Shown piece after piece: positions 11,134 through 21,977 of a stretch of DNA of 64,000 nt; position 1 is the first letter of the stretch; each line of letters opens with the position of its first letter. Below the pieces are notes generated by a model that was given only the letters and a program-made list of their open reading frames with translations, made no database searches and was not told where the DNA came from. This DNA comes from Hypericum androsaemum. Its lineage: Eukaryota; Streptophyta; Magnoliopsida; Malpighiales; Hypericaceae. The stretch covers positions 16,577,495 through 16,641,494 of the forward strand of contig OZ023189.1 of the NCBI GenBank assembly GCA_963995505.1. Direction: 5' to 3'. A program made the translations under genes and the position numbers.

Positions 11134-13840
11134 TTAGGCAACTCCACAACTCCACCATGGAGACCCGGCCTCATAGATATGCTCTCCATCATCCCACGAT
11201 ATTTGGCATGCCTGAAGACCAATGGCAAGCTTTGGTTCCTTTCCATGTCGATCATACCACTCCAAAACGGCTATCTCTTTATCCTCCTCACTGGAGTATG
11301 ACTTCTTGTGCCTTCCAAAAGGGTTCAGGCCAGGATTGGCCATTTCAGCAACTGCAGCTGGCATATATGCCGAGTCGCCAACTAGTGGTGCACCACATGC
11401 TGCTAGTTGAGCTCGAATCTGCACCATACAAGTAAGTTTTATATATCATACACTAACAATATCTCCCCACCAATAATACTTCCTTCCAGGCTCGGTCAAG
11501 ACGATATGCTTATCGATTTAAGTAATGACCAATTCTACCAAGAAAGAAGAGAATAGAAAATCAACTGTCTTTTAACAGTTCACAGAGAATGTGAATCTTC
11601 ATGACTGTTCTTTATAGTCCTGATGAAACCCCTTCAGACAAGGTAACTTCAAATTTTATTTCTCATAACTTAATTTTGCTTGCTGAAGGAAATATAGTAA
11701 CAACTGTTCTTGGTATGCTGCAACTTCTATCCGAAACCTAAAGATTATTGAGCGAATGCTTTGATCAAAAACCATGATGTCAATCTGTCAGTACCATAAC
11801 AAATAGAAATATTCTCTGTGTAACGAAATCTTGTAAGTTGGTAAGCATTCATTATCCAAACCCACCAGATCAATAACAAAGACGGGAAAACGAAGCAGCA
11901 TTTGAACTCGAGCGAAACAAATCCGAGAAGAAGGCTAAATAACCTGATGTGTCTTTCCTGTCAAGAGGTTGATTTTGCACTCATATGCATAATCCTTCGA
12001 GGGCCATCCAAAATCTTCAATGCAATATTTTTCTTCAGTTGCAGCATCTGGCCAAGGAATCTGTTTGCATTCTAGGACCTCAAGTTGACACGAATGCCAC
12101 CGTTCGACAAACTCTACAGGAAAATAAGTGGCCAAACATTTTGGTCAATTAAAGATCGAGCATAATAGTGTCCACAAATATGAGAAACGCCTCCATCGAA
12201 TGTTTTATAAAGTCGTCTACCTTCTGAGACAAGTTTGGGAGCAAACTTAGTTGGTCGCATGTAGTGGGTAAGTACACCAAGTGGTACAGGAGATGCTGCA
12301 AGAGCGAGATAAATCTTCTTCACCATTTTCTCCTGGTAATAGAAAGTACAAGAGATTCAATACAGCTGAAATCCTGACAAGAGCTTGAAACCATCTCAGT
12401 AATCTGAGGATGTATAATCCAAATGAAGGAACCCTCAGTTTCAGAATCATATTCTCACCATCTCAACAACATCATCTAGTATACAGAGAACCGTACATTT
12501 AGCAACTTACTCTTATTTTTCCATGAAAAACAGAGCCGTACTCCTTAGTCCTGGCTAAGACAACACTGCAACAAGGCATATGACATCTTTTAACTCCATA
12601 GATCAGTATGCAAACACATAACAGTTTAAGAACTTTACATTCCCTACCAGCCTTCTGTGCAGTTATCAATCTGATGAGTGGTGATCAATGGTTCTATCAA
12701 TCCCAAGGCACGAGTCGCAAAGGTGGCACAAGTTTCCTCAATGTTGTCTATTGTTCCCCCAACCTAAAGAAAGGTTGACAAAATAAATGAAAAGCAGGGA
12801 TCCAAACAAAACTAATTGGGGATCATAGCAGCTACTAAACGCAGTTTCTACATCAACCACCTACCGTAGTGCCTGCAGGTTTGTCCAGAACAACATAAGA
12901 TTCAGTCATGGCTATTATTCTCGATTTCCAATCTATCTCATAACACCTGAACAACGTAAAAAAATTAGCTCGGATCATTCATGTCGACTTTGAAGTATCA
13001 CCTAGATTTAGACACATCTTTCACCTTGGGGAGCGTTTTGGGTGCACATGCACTCTCAAGTATGTACCAACTTCAAGAATCTGGTCTGGACTAGTGATTC
13101 GGAAAGTTTTCTGCGCTTCACGTACCGTCTTGCCTTTGATAGAAGTTCTCTTACTTAAAACAGATGGCTGTGTATACAACTCAAAATTCCTAATACCTTC
13201 AGGAGTTGCATTTCGAGGCGGCGTTGGGCACACAAGAGCGTAATGCACAGCTCCAAATTGGATAAGGTCTGCAACAAACCTTCAAGTGATCAAATTTTCT
13301 AGGCATTACTCCCCCCATAAGCACCTCACTCCCAACAGAAAAACATTTTCAAGACAAAAAAGGCAAGACTTACAAAGGAGGAAGATCCAAAGCTTTGCAA
13401 ATGTAGTCCTGAACGGGGTCTTCTTCGAACACAACCAAATGTTCAACCCTCGGAGGGTACTTCTCCGCGGGGCACGGAAGCAGGCGAGTGTACTCGGGAT
13501 TCCTGAACAAAAGAGAACCCAATCTTCAAGACACGATCTTTAATGTAATGGAAGGGCCAAAACATCGAATACCCATTAAGAAATGAGCAAAAAAGATATA
13601 ATCTTTGAAGTACCCATCAGCCAAAGATGCGGTAGAAGTGCAGGCAGCGTATTGGTTGGAGTGTTTACAGCTAAGCTTCCTCCTGCTCGAGCTAATCAAC
13701 CGCCAATCGAAGGCATTACAAGAGGAGCGCCCATGGGGAAGAACAGTTAAGGTTGATGCTAACGTGCGGATGACAGTCGCCGGAGAACAGGAGGTGCGGC
13801 AGCCGGCGGGTATTGTGGAAGCCAAGCTCAGGGAGCCCAT
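11134..13840 (-). CDS. RluA-family RNA pseudouridine synthase (RNA pseudouridine synthase 1-like), predicted organellar
   Basis: Nine exons on the minus strand: 13840-13614, 13502-13374, 13279-13025, 12946-12865, 12763-12648, 12565-12511, 12332-12221, 12113-11944, 11418-11134; the joined frame codes 476 residues. The N-terminus (MGSLSLAST..., Ser/Arg-rich, few acids) looks like an organelle transit peptide. The middle has VLDKPAGT and the catalytic motif HQIDNCTEG, a variant of H-R-L-D-x-x-T-S-G with the catalytic Asp kept; the C-terminal part has LLTGKTHQ joined across an intron to IRAQLAACGAPLVGD, the RluA RTHQIR signature. The family isomerises uridine to pseudouridine in rRNA or tRNA; the target is not deducible. 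An upstream in-frame Met (13933) is possible, but 13840 fits the targeting peptide. It is head-to-head with the deaminase gene. Confidence 0.88.
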
Positions 13841-14416
13841 CTCTTTTGGTGGGTCAGGGTTTAAGGAAGGTTTTGTGAGGTCGGAGAGGAGGAAGATATC
13901 TGGGAATTGGGATGGATGGGGTTTATCATCCAAATGGCGGGGAAGCTGGATCTTTAATTCTTGACCGTTAAGGGCCGGTGTAGCCCATTGGGCCTAACCA
14001 AATCATGGATCTGCCAAAGTGGCCAAGCTAACGATATAGATGGCACGAAATCAAGTTCAGCAATATCAACGTCACGTCGGATATTTTATCGATGTGCTCT
14101 TTTTTTCCCGTGAGAGGATTTCACTGAATCCGGTGACCGCAATTTCAAAAGAGAAAATTCTATCACAAGTAGTAGCCATCACAATGATGAATTAGAAAAA
14201 CCTTTGATAAGAAGATTGAGTTGCGGGTAGATTGCTTTTTATGATGTAATTATGTTATAGAAGTTTGTCCCTACATTTCAAAAAAAAAAAGTAACCAAAT
14301 CTTGGAAGTCCAAAACCCATTGGGCTCGAAGATCCAATCCAGGATGGCCCAAATAGAGAAACACGGACTTAAAAAGAGAGGGGAAGAGACCAAAGTCCAA
14401 GAAACACGAAACGCAA
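13841..14416. promoter_or_regulatory. Shared divergent promoter interval
   Basis: Only 576 bp separate the start codons of the pseudouridine synthase (minus) and the deaminase (plus). The interval holds several GGCCCA/TGGGCC-type site-II elements (near 13972-14002, 14318-14329 and 14343-14350), typical of plant housekeeping and ribosome-biogenesis promoters. No clear TATA box was seen on either side. Shared regulation is an inference. Confidence 0.5.
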
Positions 14417-17040
14417 ATGGACGGCGGGAGAGGAGAAGCTGGGAAGGAGGCAGAAGAAGATGAGGAGTGGTGGGTCCGTATGCCCAAAATTGAGCTCCAT
14501 GCCCACCTCAATGGCTGCATCAGAGACTTCACTCTCCTGTCTCTCTCTCTCTCTCTCTACCCATATCATGCCATTTCCAATTACATGCTTTTTTATTAGT
14601 TCATCATATTATTTGATGGGTTCCTTGTATGGGTACTTGCGTTGACTTGCAGGGAGCTTGCTAGAGGCTTAGCTGAAAAGGGTGCCGTTGACTTCCCGGA
14701 TGTGGAAAGTGCTATCTTGAAAGGTACGGATTTGCCAATTTCTCCGTATCTGCGAGTGGTGTGCTTAGTTGTGTTTTGAGGTTTAGTCAGTGTTGTTAAT
14801 AGCGGAACACCAAAAACCCGATATGAGAAATAGCGGATAGCGTAGCGGGCAAAAAAAGTGCATAAACAGAAATTAAAAAAGTGACTTAACATAAACTCAG
14901 AATCTCAATAGTTCAAAACAACTTATAGAGACTTGCATTGTTCCGACCGCGGTCAAAGTAGTGTCCTACCTGAACTTTCTTTGCTTTTCTGCCATTTTCA
15001 GGACCGTTTCCTTTGTATGATACTTAGATCTTTTGTCTTCTCATTGTGTCGATTTCAGAGGACCGGACTTTGGTTGAAGTTTTCAAGCTGTTTGACGTGA
15101 TTCGCATGGTCACCACCAATCACGAAACTATTACTAGGATCACGACGGAAGTATGGATCACTTGCCATGGTGCGATGCTATCTAACCAGTGTTTGATTTT
15201 GCTGATTGATTCTTAGACTTTGTGTAAAATCAGGTCATTGAAGACTTTGCTTCGGATAATGTTGTGTACCTGGAACTGAGAACAACACCGAAGGTAGTTT
15301 GATTCCTTTTATCTCTGACATTATATCTGGAGATTATTTCTCCTTTTTGGATAAGAGCTTTGTGGTTGCTCATTTATTGACCAGAGAAATGATTCTGTTG
15401 GGATGAGCAAACGGTCATACGTGGAAGCAGTGCTGGAAGGCATAAGGCTTGTCCATTCTGTTGATGTAAATCTCAATTCCTCCATTCGGGATTATACGAA
15501 TCAGATATCCCTGAATAATGCATCATGTCAACCTACGAGGAAAAAGATACATGTCAGACTGCTTCTCAGCATTGACCGCCGTGAGGCAACTGAGGCTGCT
15601 ATGGAAACTGTATGTTCAAAGCCGAATGGAGCTTTTTTCTTGAAAACCAATATACGCTTAAATGTGTTTGCTTCTCATTGCTCCATTCTAGCTTGCATAG
15701 GTTAATCTTGCTCTGGAAATGAGAGATTTCGGGGTAGTTGGAATTGACCTTTCTGGAAATCCGACCGTAGGTGAATGGTATGCCTCTGCGCCTTTGTCAT
15801 GATATACTATCATACTATTTGAGACCGCATACATAATTAAATCCGTTTTTTAATCTGAGGCAGGGTAACCTTTTTGCCTGCCTTAAACTTTGCCAAGGAA
15901 CAAGGTCTTCCCATAACTCTTCATTGCGGAGAGGTGTGTTTACGTTTCCACTCCAATCCTGCTTATTCTTCTGTTTTTTAACTTCGCGAAAGACACCTTA
16001 CTGGCCTATTTTTGGAACTTAGTGCATTTAGGTACCTAATCACGAGGAGATCCAAGCAATGCTTAACTTTCATCCCCAAAGGATTGGCCATGCTTGTTGC
16101 TTTAACGAAGAGGAGTGGATACAACTGAAATCCTCAAAATTACCGGTAAGCTGTCTAGCTTATTCTCTTTCCCTGCCAGTAGCTTTGCTAAAGAATAGCA
16201 GTGTAGTTCCCACAAGTGCGGTGACCTGAGAAATCCATCTGTCGCATCTGTTAGACTTTTTGTAATTAACCATGATAATGGGAAGGCTAGAGTAGATTCT
16301 CGACTTTCAGTTGCAGAAAGGCTTCTGATCGCTACTTATACGTCCTTTTTCCCAAAGTAGTTAGTGTGCGCAGCAAAATTTCTACTCTGCCTAGTTTATT
16401 TCTGAAATCTTCATAAGCTTTTACATAAATGATCAGCTCCCACATGCTTTCTTCTGCTGATACAGAATTAAAAGCTTCGGTTGATCCATTTTTTTCATTT
16501 TCATTTTCATTTATTGGCTGATATTCACAGGTTGAGATATGCTTAACATCCAACATCCGAACGGAAACAATTTCCTCACTGGATATTCACCACTTTGGTT
16601 AGTCTATTATCTTCACTCTATTATCTTGCAAGTGGCTTGTTCTATGTCCTAATGATTTTTGCTCCCTTGCTGTCTCTAATGCTTAAACAGCTAATGTTGA
16701 TTCTTACACCTTTACACATTGCCATGCAGTTGATCTGTACTGTGCAAGTCATCCTCTGGTCCTGTGCACTGACGATTTCGGAGTTTTCTCCACCTCTCTC
16801 TCCAACGAGTATATCATCGCTTCATCAGCATTTGGTAGGTCTCCTAGCACGACGCACGAATAATGAGTGACATCAAATAGCTTGCTAACATATTGAGCTG
16901 AATTTTGTCCCGAAGGTCTTGGGAAGAAGGAAATGTTTCAGCTCGCGAGGAATGGCGTGGAGCTCATATTCGCGGGTGAAGAAGTGAAACGAGACTTGAC
17001 AGATATCTTCGAGTCAGCTGCCAAGGAGTTTGGCCTATAA
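14417..17040 (+). CDS. ADAL: N6-methyl-AMP deaminase (adenosine deaminase-like, ADAL/MAPDA)
   Basis: Eleven exons: 14417-14538, 14653-14723, 15059-15150, 15234-15293, 15385-15609, 15701-15777, 15864-15933, 16032-16145, 16531-16597, 16730-16834, 16916-17040, joining to 375 residues. The metal-dependent deaminase signatures are all present in order: MPKIELHAHLNG (zinc-binding HxH), LPITLHCGE (His plus the catalytic Glu), PQRIGHAC (His) and LVLCTDDFGVF (the Asp pair). Length and motifs fit the plant adenosine-deaminase-like group, which converts N6-methyl-AMP to IMP in the cytosol and so keeps methylated adenine from re-entering RNA. A CT microsatellite lies at the start of intron 1, immediately after the donor. 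No lesion was found. Confidence 0.93.
14780..14960. repeat. Intronic dispersed-repeat fragment
   Basis: Intron 2 of the deaminase gene contains a block starting gttgttaatagcgg with repeated agcgg words, resembling the end of a small plant DNA transposon. No partner end or target duplication was found, so the class is open. Confidence 0.25.
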
Positions 17041-18098
17041 TTAGGCGAGTATTGCTTTGTTATTTATCTTCAAGTGTCTTCTATCAGTACTCACATTGTC
17101 GTCACCAAATTAAAACTGTCAAGAACGACATCGAACTTTCTCTTCCTTTTTTGGAAGTCATAACGTAGGCTTTGTTCTTCAATCACGTATTTTGGTTGAT
17201 CTTGCGGGTATTCAGAATCAAGCACGTTCGGCACTAAAAAATGATTCTCCTAGCAATTTTCGCTTCATTTCCAAAGTTTAAACTTGAGGCATTGCTAAGA
17301 GAAGTTGGTGGAAAGGAAAAAAAGGGACGATATTCCTTTAAAAGTAGGTCTTTTGTTTGTTTTCTGGGTTAAATTAATTGTATATACAAAGATTCCAACG
17401 TAAAAAATGCATTAGGCAGGCAAGATTGATGTTGCTTAGAATCTAATGCAAGGTTTATCCACTAATTTGGCTAAACAACTATTCCATCTCCCTGGTGAGT
17501 TCCTTTCCCTTTTTGTGAAACTATAATGAGAATGTGTTTTAAAGTATTCCACCCCCTTCCACACACAGCACATCATTCCTCCCACTAGATTAAAATGCAT
17601 GATATCTTCTCTTTATTTTTTCAACAAAATGGATTGTGTCTATTGAAAGAACACTCGATTGAAGTAAAAGTTTACTGACGCAAAGTGGATAGGATGGTAA
17701 CGGATCCTGCCTCGTTTCACAGGGATCGGTGGGTCAATTCCCACCCCTTGCAGAAATGGCAAAACTTTGCTTGAGAGGGGAACAAAATTCAATGCTGTCT
17801 AGAGCCTCGCGGTTTATGCCAACCTGCCTAAATTTTTTTTACCAAAAAAAATTGAAGTACAAGTTTATCGAATTCTTGTTACATACTCATGTAATTATTC
17901 GGATTGTTTTTACCTACCCGAATTTCACTTTGGTGCAACACTAATTATGGAATAGTGTAATTTATTTATGAAAAAAACATCATCATTGTTGAGAGAGAAA
18001 AGGGGGTAAACATGAATTTATTTGGAGGGAAATTCACAAGATGAATATGATGACTGTGGCTGTCCAACCCTCCAATTAAGCAACACTTCAACAAACAA

Positions 18099-18136
<38 letters not shown>

Positions 18137-18302
18137 TGATTAAAATATCAAACAGATAATTAGATACCCTTTACTTGAAGCAAAAAAAGTCTGACTTTAA
18201 GCAAAGGGCCTAGTGCCATACTGTCAACTTGAGTACTCCTAGTCCTCTCCCACAATGCATTATAAAACAAGCACAAAAACAGCCAGCCATCAACCGGAAA
18301 CG
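17041..18302. other. Intergenic region with a SINE and a GA microsatellite
   Basis: Downstream of the deaminase gene. Apart from the SINE at 17675-17850 and a pure GA run at 18102-18135, which sits about 170 bp before the start codon of the next gene, nothing was recognised. Confidence 0.5.
17675..17850 (+). mobile_element. tRNA-derived SINE with 17-bp target duplication
   Basis: Flanked by ATTGAAGTAAAAGTTTA (17658-17674) and ATTGAAGTACAAGTTTA (17851-17867), identical at 16 of 17 positions. The head resembles a pol III promoter: an A-box-like TGACGCAAAGTGGATAGG and a B-box-like GTGGGTCAATTCCC. It ends in a T run followed by an A run. The SINE family was not identified. Confidence 0.65.
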
Positions 18303-18719
18303 ATGGCTGCAGCGGACCCTGTCGCGATAGGCACGCAGGGGACGATTGGATCCCTCGTTAGGAAGGAGATCGAGTACTTCACCAAGCTTGAATCGGACCG
18401 AAGTGGAAGTGCAAGGAATGCTCAGCCTCAGGGGCGGATGGTTGGCTCTGGTTCAAGTTGTAGCAGCAGCAGCCGTAGTAGTAGTAGTAGTAGTAGTACG
18501 ACTACTGGCAATGCCAGTAATCTTCATTATTCCAAGAGAAATGGCGGTTTCTGGTCTTTGACAATGAGCTGGCCGAGAAGGAAGAAGAGGAGAAGCAGCA
18601 GCGGTGGGATAGTTCCAAGCTGTTGCTCAGCTACTGAAGTTAGAGATCATCAGCTTGATGGAATGTCCGGGTTCAGTTACCGGATCCTCAAGAGCGATTT
18701 CAACAACTTGCATCTGTAG
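18303..18719 (+). CDS. Small serine-rich plant protein of unknown function
   Basis: Single-exon frame of 138 residues from the ATG at 18303; an upstream in-frame ATG at 18255 would add 16. It begins MAAADPVAIGTQGTIGSL, continues with a short acidic/amphipathic stretch (VRKEIEYFTKLES), has a polyserine tract encoded by AGC/AGT repeats (about residues 52-76), a basic cluster (WPRRKKRR) that could act as a nuclear signal, and a C-terminal GFSYRILKSDFNNL. I do not recognise a named domain. The shape, with a conserved-looking N-terminal motif, a low-complexity centre and a basic patch, resembles small uncharacterised angiosperm proteins. The coding evidence is the clean frame and isolated position. 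No intron is apparent. Confidence 0.55.
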   Translation: MAAADPVAIGTQGTIGSLVRKEIEYFTKLESDRSGSARNAQPQGRMVGSGSSCSSSSRSSSSSSSTTTGNASNLHYSKRNGGFWSLTMSWPRRKKRRSSSGGIVPSCCSATEVRDHQLDGMSGFSYRILKSDFNNLHL

Positions 18720-19148
18720 ATGATTCTTGTCTGGAAGGATAGATACAGAAAAGAAACATGTACCAAATCTCAACATTCTGATGCAATATAATCCAGATTC
18801 GCTCCTCATTCTTTGCTACTTGAGTCATGTCGATTGATACGATACAAGTTAATCAAACTAACAGATAAACATCAGTCTAATAGAAATTTTGGACCAGAAT
18901 TCCGGTTGCCGTCTCGGATTGAGCTATCATTCCGGGGGAAATATTACAGGTTAGGCATCTAACAATGTAACCCATTATTAGTGCCTGATGGGTATTTTCA
19001 CTGACAAGTTTCTGAAGACAGACAGCATTTAGGTTCCTTCCTCCTCTGTGTATAATGAGTTTAATAGTTTCTGAAGACAACATTTACAACATGTCTCCTA
19101 GAGAAGGAAGGTTTGTCAGATCCTAGACAAGCCAACTTCTCCCTACAT

Positions 19149-20900
19149 CTAATGTAATCTGTTCTTCTCTTCAAAGCTTTTAGTCTTCAAATTTCCGATG
19201 CTACCAGAGCGAGTTGTAGGGCTTTGCTGATCATCCCCGCGCGGGTGCGCAAGAAACCTGAGGCCAGAGACAACATCCGACATAACAGGCCGATCTTCGG
19301 CGTCCTCTTGGAGGCACATTGCTGCTATCGCAAGCGCTTGGTATAGGCTCTTCACCGGGTAGTTCCCATCCAGCATTGGATCTGCCATATCAGTAAATTT
19401 AGCCTTGTCTCTGAACAATGGCTCAGCCTGCAGCATTCAACACCAATGTAACTTTTTATTTACAGCTTCTGCTGCAAAGTTCAAAATTTTCCCAACAAGT
19501 TTAACATTCATACCCAGTAGACCAAGTTCTGTTCCTCGGTCGGCTTGGAAGTGTCAATGACTCGCCTTCCTGCAATGATCTCGAGGAACACCACACCGAA
19601 GCTGTACACGTCGGACTTGGTGGTGAGCTTCCCTTTCAGCTGATACTCCGGTGCGCAGTAGCCATAGGTTCCCCTGACCATGGTGGCGACGTGCAGCATG
19701 TGGCCTGTGGATCCCAGCTTGGCGAGTCCGAAATCAGATAGCTTGGGAGCAAGAAACGAGTCTAATAATATGTTTGATGCCTTGAAGTCGCGGTAGATGA
19801 TGGGTGGTTTGGCAATGTCGTGCAGGTACTCCAGCCCCTGAGCTGCCCCTAATGCTATCTTCATTCTTGTGCTCCAGTCCAGTGGCTCTTGCTCTGGAGC
19901 TAAATCTGGAAGAAATGGCAGATACAAGCCAACAGATTCTATACGATCAAACTGGATATGAAGATTGTAACATTGTACCAGTGCGGGGATCAAGCGAATT
20001 GAGCATGTTACGTACCGAAAAGAAGGTCTTCCAAGCTACCACCAGGCATGTACTCGTAAACCAGGCACCGTTGGTCTCCATCGACGCAATAGCCAATCAG
20101 CTTGACGAGGTTCCGATGTTGAACCAAGCTTAACATGAGAACCTCTGTGAAGAACTCCCTGGTCCCTTGCCTTCCCTCCCTGTCAAGCTGCTTGATAGCA
20201 ACAACCTGGAAGACAAACAGGGCATTGATTATACCACCCGGAATCCGACCCACTAGGTCGACTAAAATTGTCAAAAATGGTGATTCAGTAGTCCTACTTG
20301 ATCAATGCTCTTGAGATATCCTTTGTACACCTTCCCAAATCCGCCCTCTCCGAGCAAGCTATCGTCATTGAAGTCATCAGTTGCATCCATTAGCTCCGAG
20401 TACGTAAACAGCTGCCCCTGGACCTTGGTATCGCCATTGCCAAGCCTCGAGACCTCGTCCTCGACAAGCTTCCTCTTGCCACTTGCTGCATACACATGTT
20501 AATAAATTCCACATTCCATTATCAGAACTTCCATTGCATCTAACCCATCAAAACTATCGCTTTAAAAGATCGCGCTACACGTTCTCGAAACCCGAATTAA
20601 ACGACACATGATCAGGAAACAAAATGCAGCACATCATGTTCTTGAACCTTGACACAAACAATAAACGATCAAGAAACAAAATGTGTGACACGTTTTTAGA
20701 TCCGACTCAAATGATAAACGATTCGAAAACTAAATCCGCGACATGTTGATAAACATACCGGTGTCGCGTGACAAGTTCTTGAGGAGGAAGGAGAATGTCT
20801 TGCTGTGTAATTTGCTCAATGCCAAGTTGGTATTTGCAATCCCCTCCTTGATGGATTTAGATTGTGCTCTCGACAATCTGCAACACGAAAACAGATTCAT
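19149..20900 (-). CDS. Receptor-like cytoplasmic kinase, RLCK-VII/PBL group (copy A)
   Basis: Five exons: 20900-20759, 20485-20298, 20205-20016, 19905-19514, 19427-19149, joining to 396 residues. Kinase landmarks: [11 protein letters not shown] (P-loop), [11 protein letters not shown] (ATP lysine), the RD-type catalytic loop [21 protein letters not shown] and [10 protein letters not shown]. The N-terminus MNLFSCC lacks Gly2, so N-myristoylation is unlikely, but the Cys pair could be palmitoylated for plasma-membrane attachment as in PBL21-like proteins. RLCK-VII kinases relay signals from surface receptors. The activation segment reads [11 protein letters not shown] where copy B has [11 protein letters not shown]. 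It is a duplicate of the gene at 31.1-32.8 kb, with the same intron positions and phases, and has a longer C-terminal tail (about 30 residues after the shared end). Confidence 0.9.
20500..20750. repeat. Degenerate repeat in intron 1 of kinase copy A
   Basis: Three imperfect units of roughly 55-65 bp with the words aacgat(c/t)..gaaac.aaaatg(c/t)g.gacac/acacgtt. Kinase copy B has related units in the same intron (about 32466-32610), so the repeat is older than the gene duplication. Confidence 0.5.
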
Positions 20901-20960
20901 ATTGGCCCAATTCCCCTTCTTTCCTTTTTGTACAAAATTATTTCCAATCTTCCTAATCAA

Positions 20961-21977
20961 TGGAATTGAGAGGCAGAAAATGTTCGAATTTATTTTTCCT
21001 GACCCTTATCGCTCTTATTGCAATAAAGGGTCAGTCTTTTGCCTCCCAAGTGACCAAAAATTGCAAGTTTTTCCTTTTCTTTTGTTGGTTTCGGATTAGG
21101 GAATGGATGAAGCAATGACATGGCCAAAGCTGCCCAAAAACTTATCATAACCGAAGTTGGTAAATTTTCTGAGGTATTAGTTGTATTCCAGTAGATTATA
21201 ACTAATTTTTTTCGTCGTGAAAAAAGGAAAATTTGATTTTTGGGACATTGATTTAGCTTATTCCGAAAATTATCCTTCCTAAAAATGGACAATTGGTAAT
21301 TCATCGGCTTCACGGGTGACAACTTACAACGGTGTGTCTCTGGACCGGTTTGGTAAATATTAAATAAATGACAAGTTTAGGCTTTTAGCTTTGGATTTCC
21401 CCTCCAAGAAAGGTGAACCTGCTTGCTATATTCAGTAGATAAAGTAAAATTGAGGGGGGAATCCACAAAAAATATATTTGACAATGGTGTGCTAGCTGGT
21501 TTCTAGAAGAAATAACTTGGGAAATATGTCTTAGAAGTTTTAATGTGCAGTATCTGAACACCCTAGTGGCAAAAAAATTTTAATAGTTCGAGCTCGAAAT
21601 CTCTTGACTAAATTAGAAATTTTTTTATTCAGTTAATTCAAGTGCCTTGTAGGTATAGAACAAGTTTAGACATGGTTTTATGAATGATAATTCTTACCAT
21701 AATATTTAAATTTTAAAATGATACAAGTAAGATTCAAGTCCGAATCTCAAAATAAAGCCTCAAACCTTTTAGGAGATCTTTAGGATGTTGGCAATTTTGT
21801 CACCCCTATGCGTCTGTTTTAGTGCAGCGTGAACATAAAGAATGCGACCACTCCATATCTCCCATTTTCTTTGCAAGGGGTCGCTTGCCACGGAATATGA
21901 GAATTTAGCCTCGGATGATAAGTCTCGTTAAAAATGCTATAAATTTTGAGTTCGAAATTTAGATTATCATCAACAAA
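20961..21977. other. Upstream region of kinase copy A, no gene recognised
   Basis: The first 430 bp share blocks with the region upstream of copy B (for example gggtgacaac... and aaatgac...ttaaggctt.tagctttgg), showing that the duplication included promoter DNA. Beyond about 21400 it is AT-rich without recognisable features. Confidence 0.5.

Noticed and set aside
13605..13964. 119-codon frame on the plus strand
   Set aside because: Antisense shadow of exon 1 of the pseudouridine synthase.
17675..17760. Possible functional tRNA gene
   Set aside because: A- and B-box-like words are present, but a cloverleaf could not be formed and the piece is bounded by SINE-type duplications.
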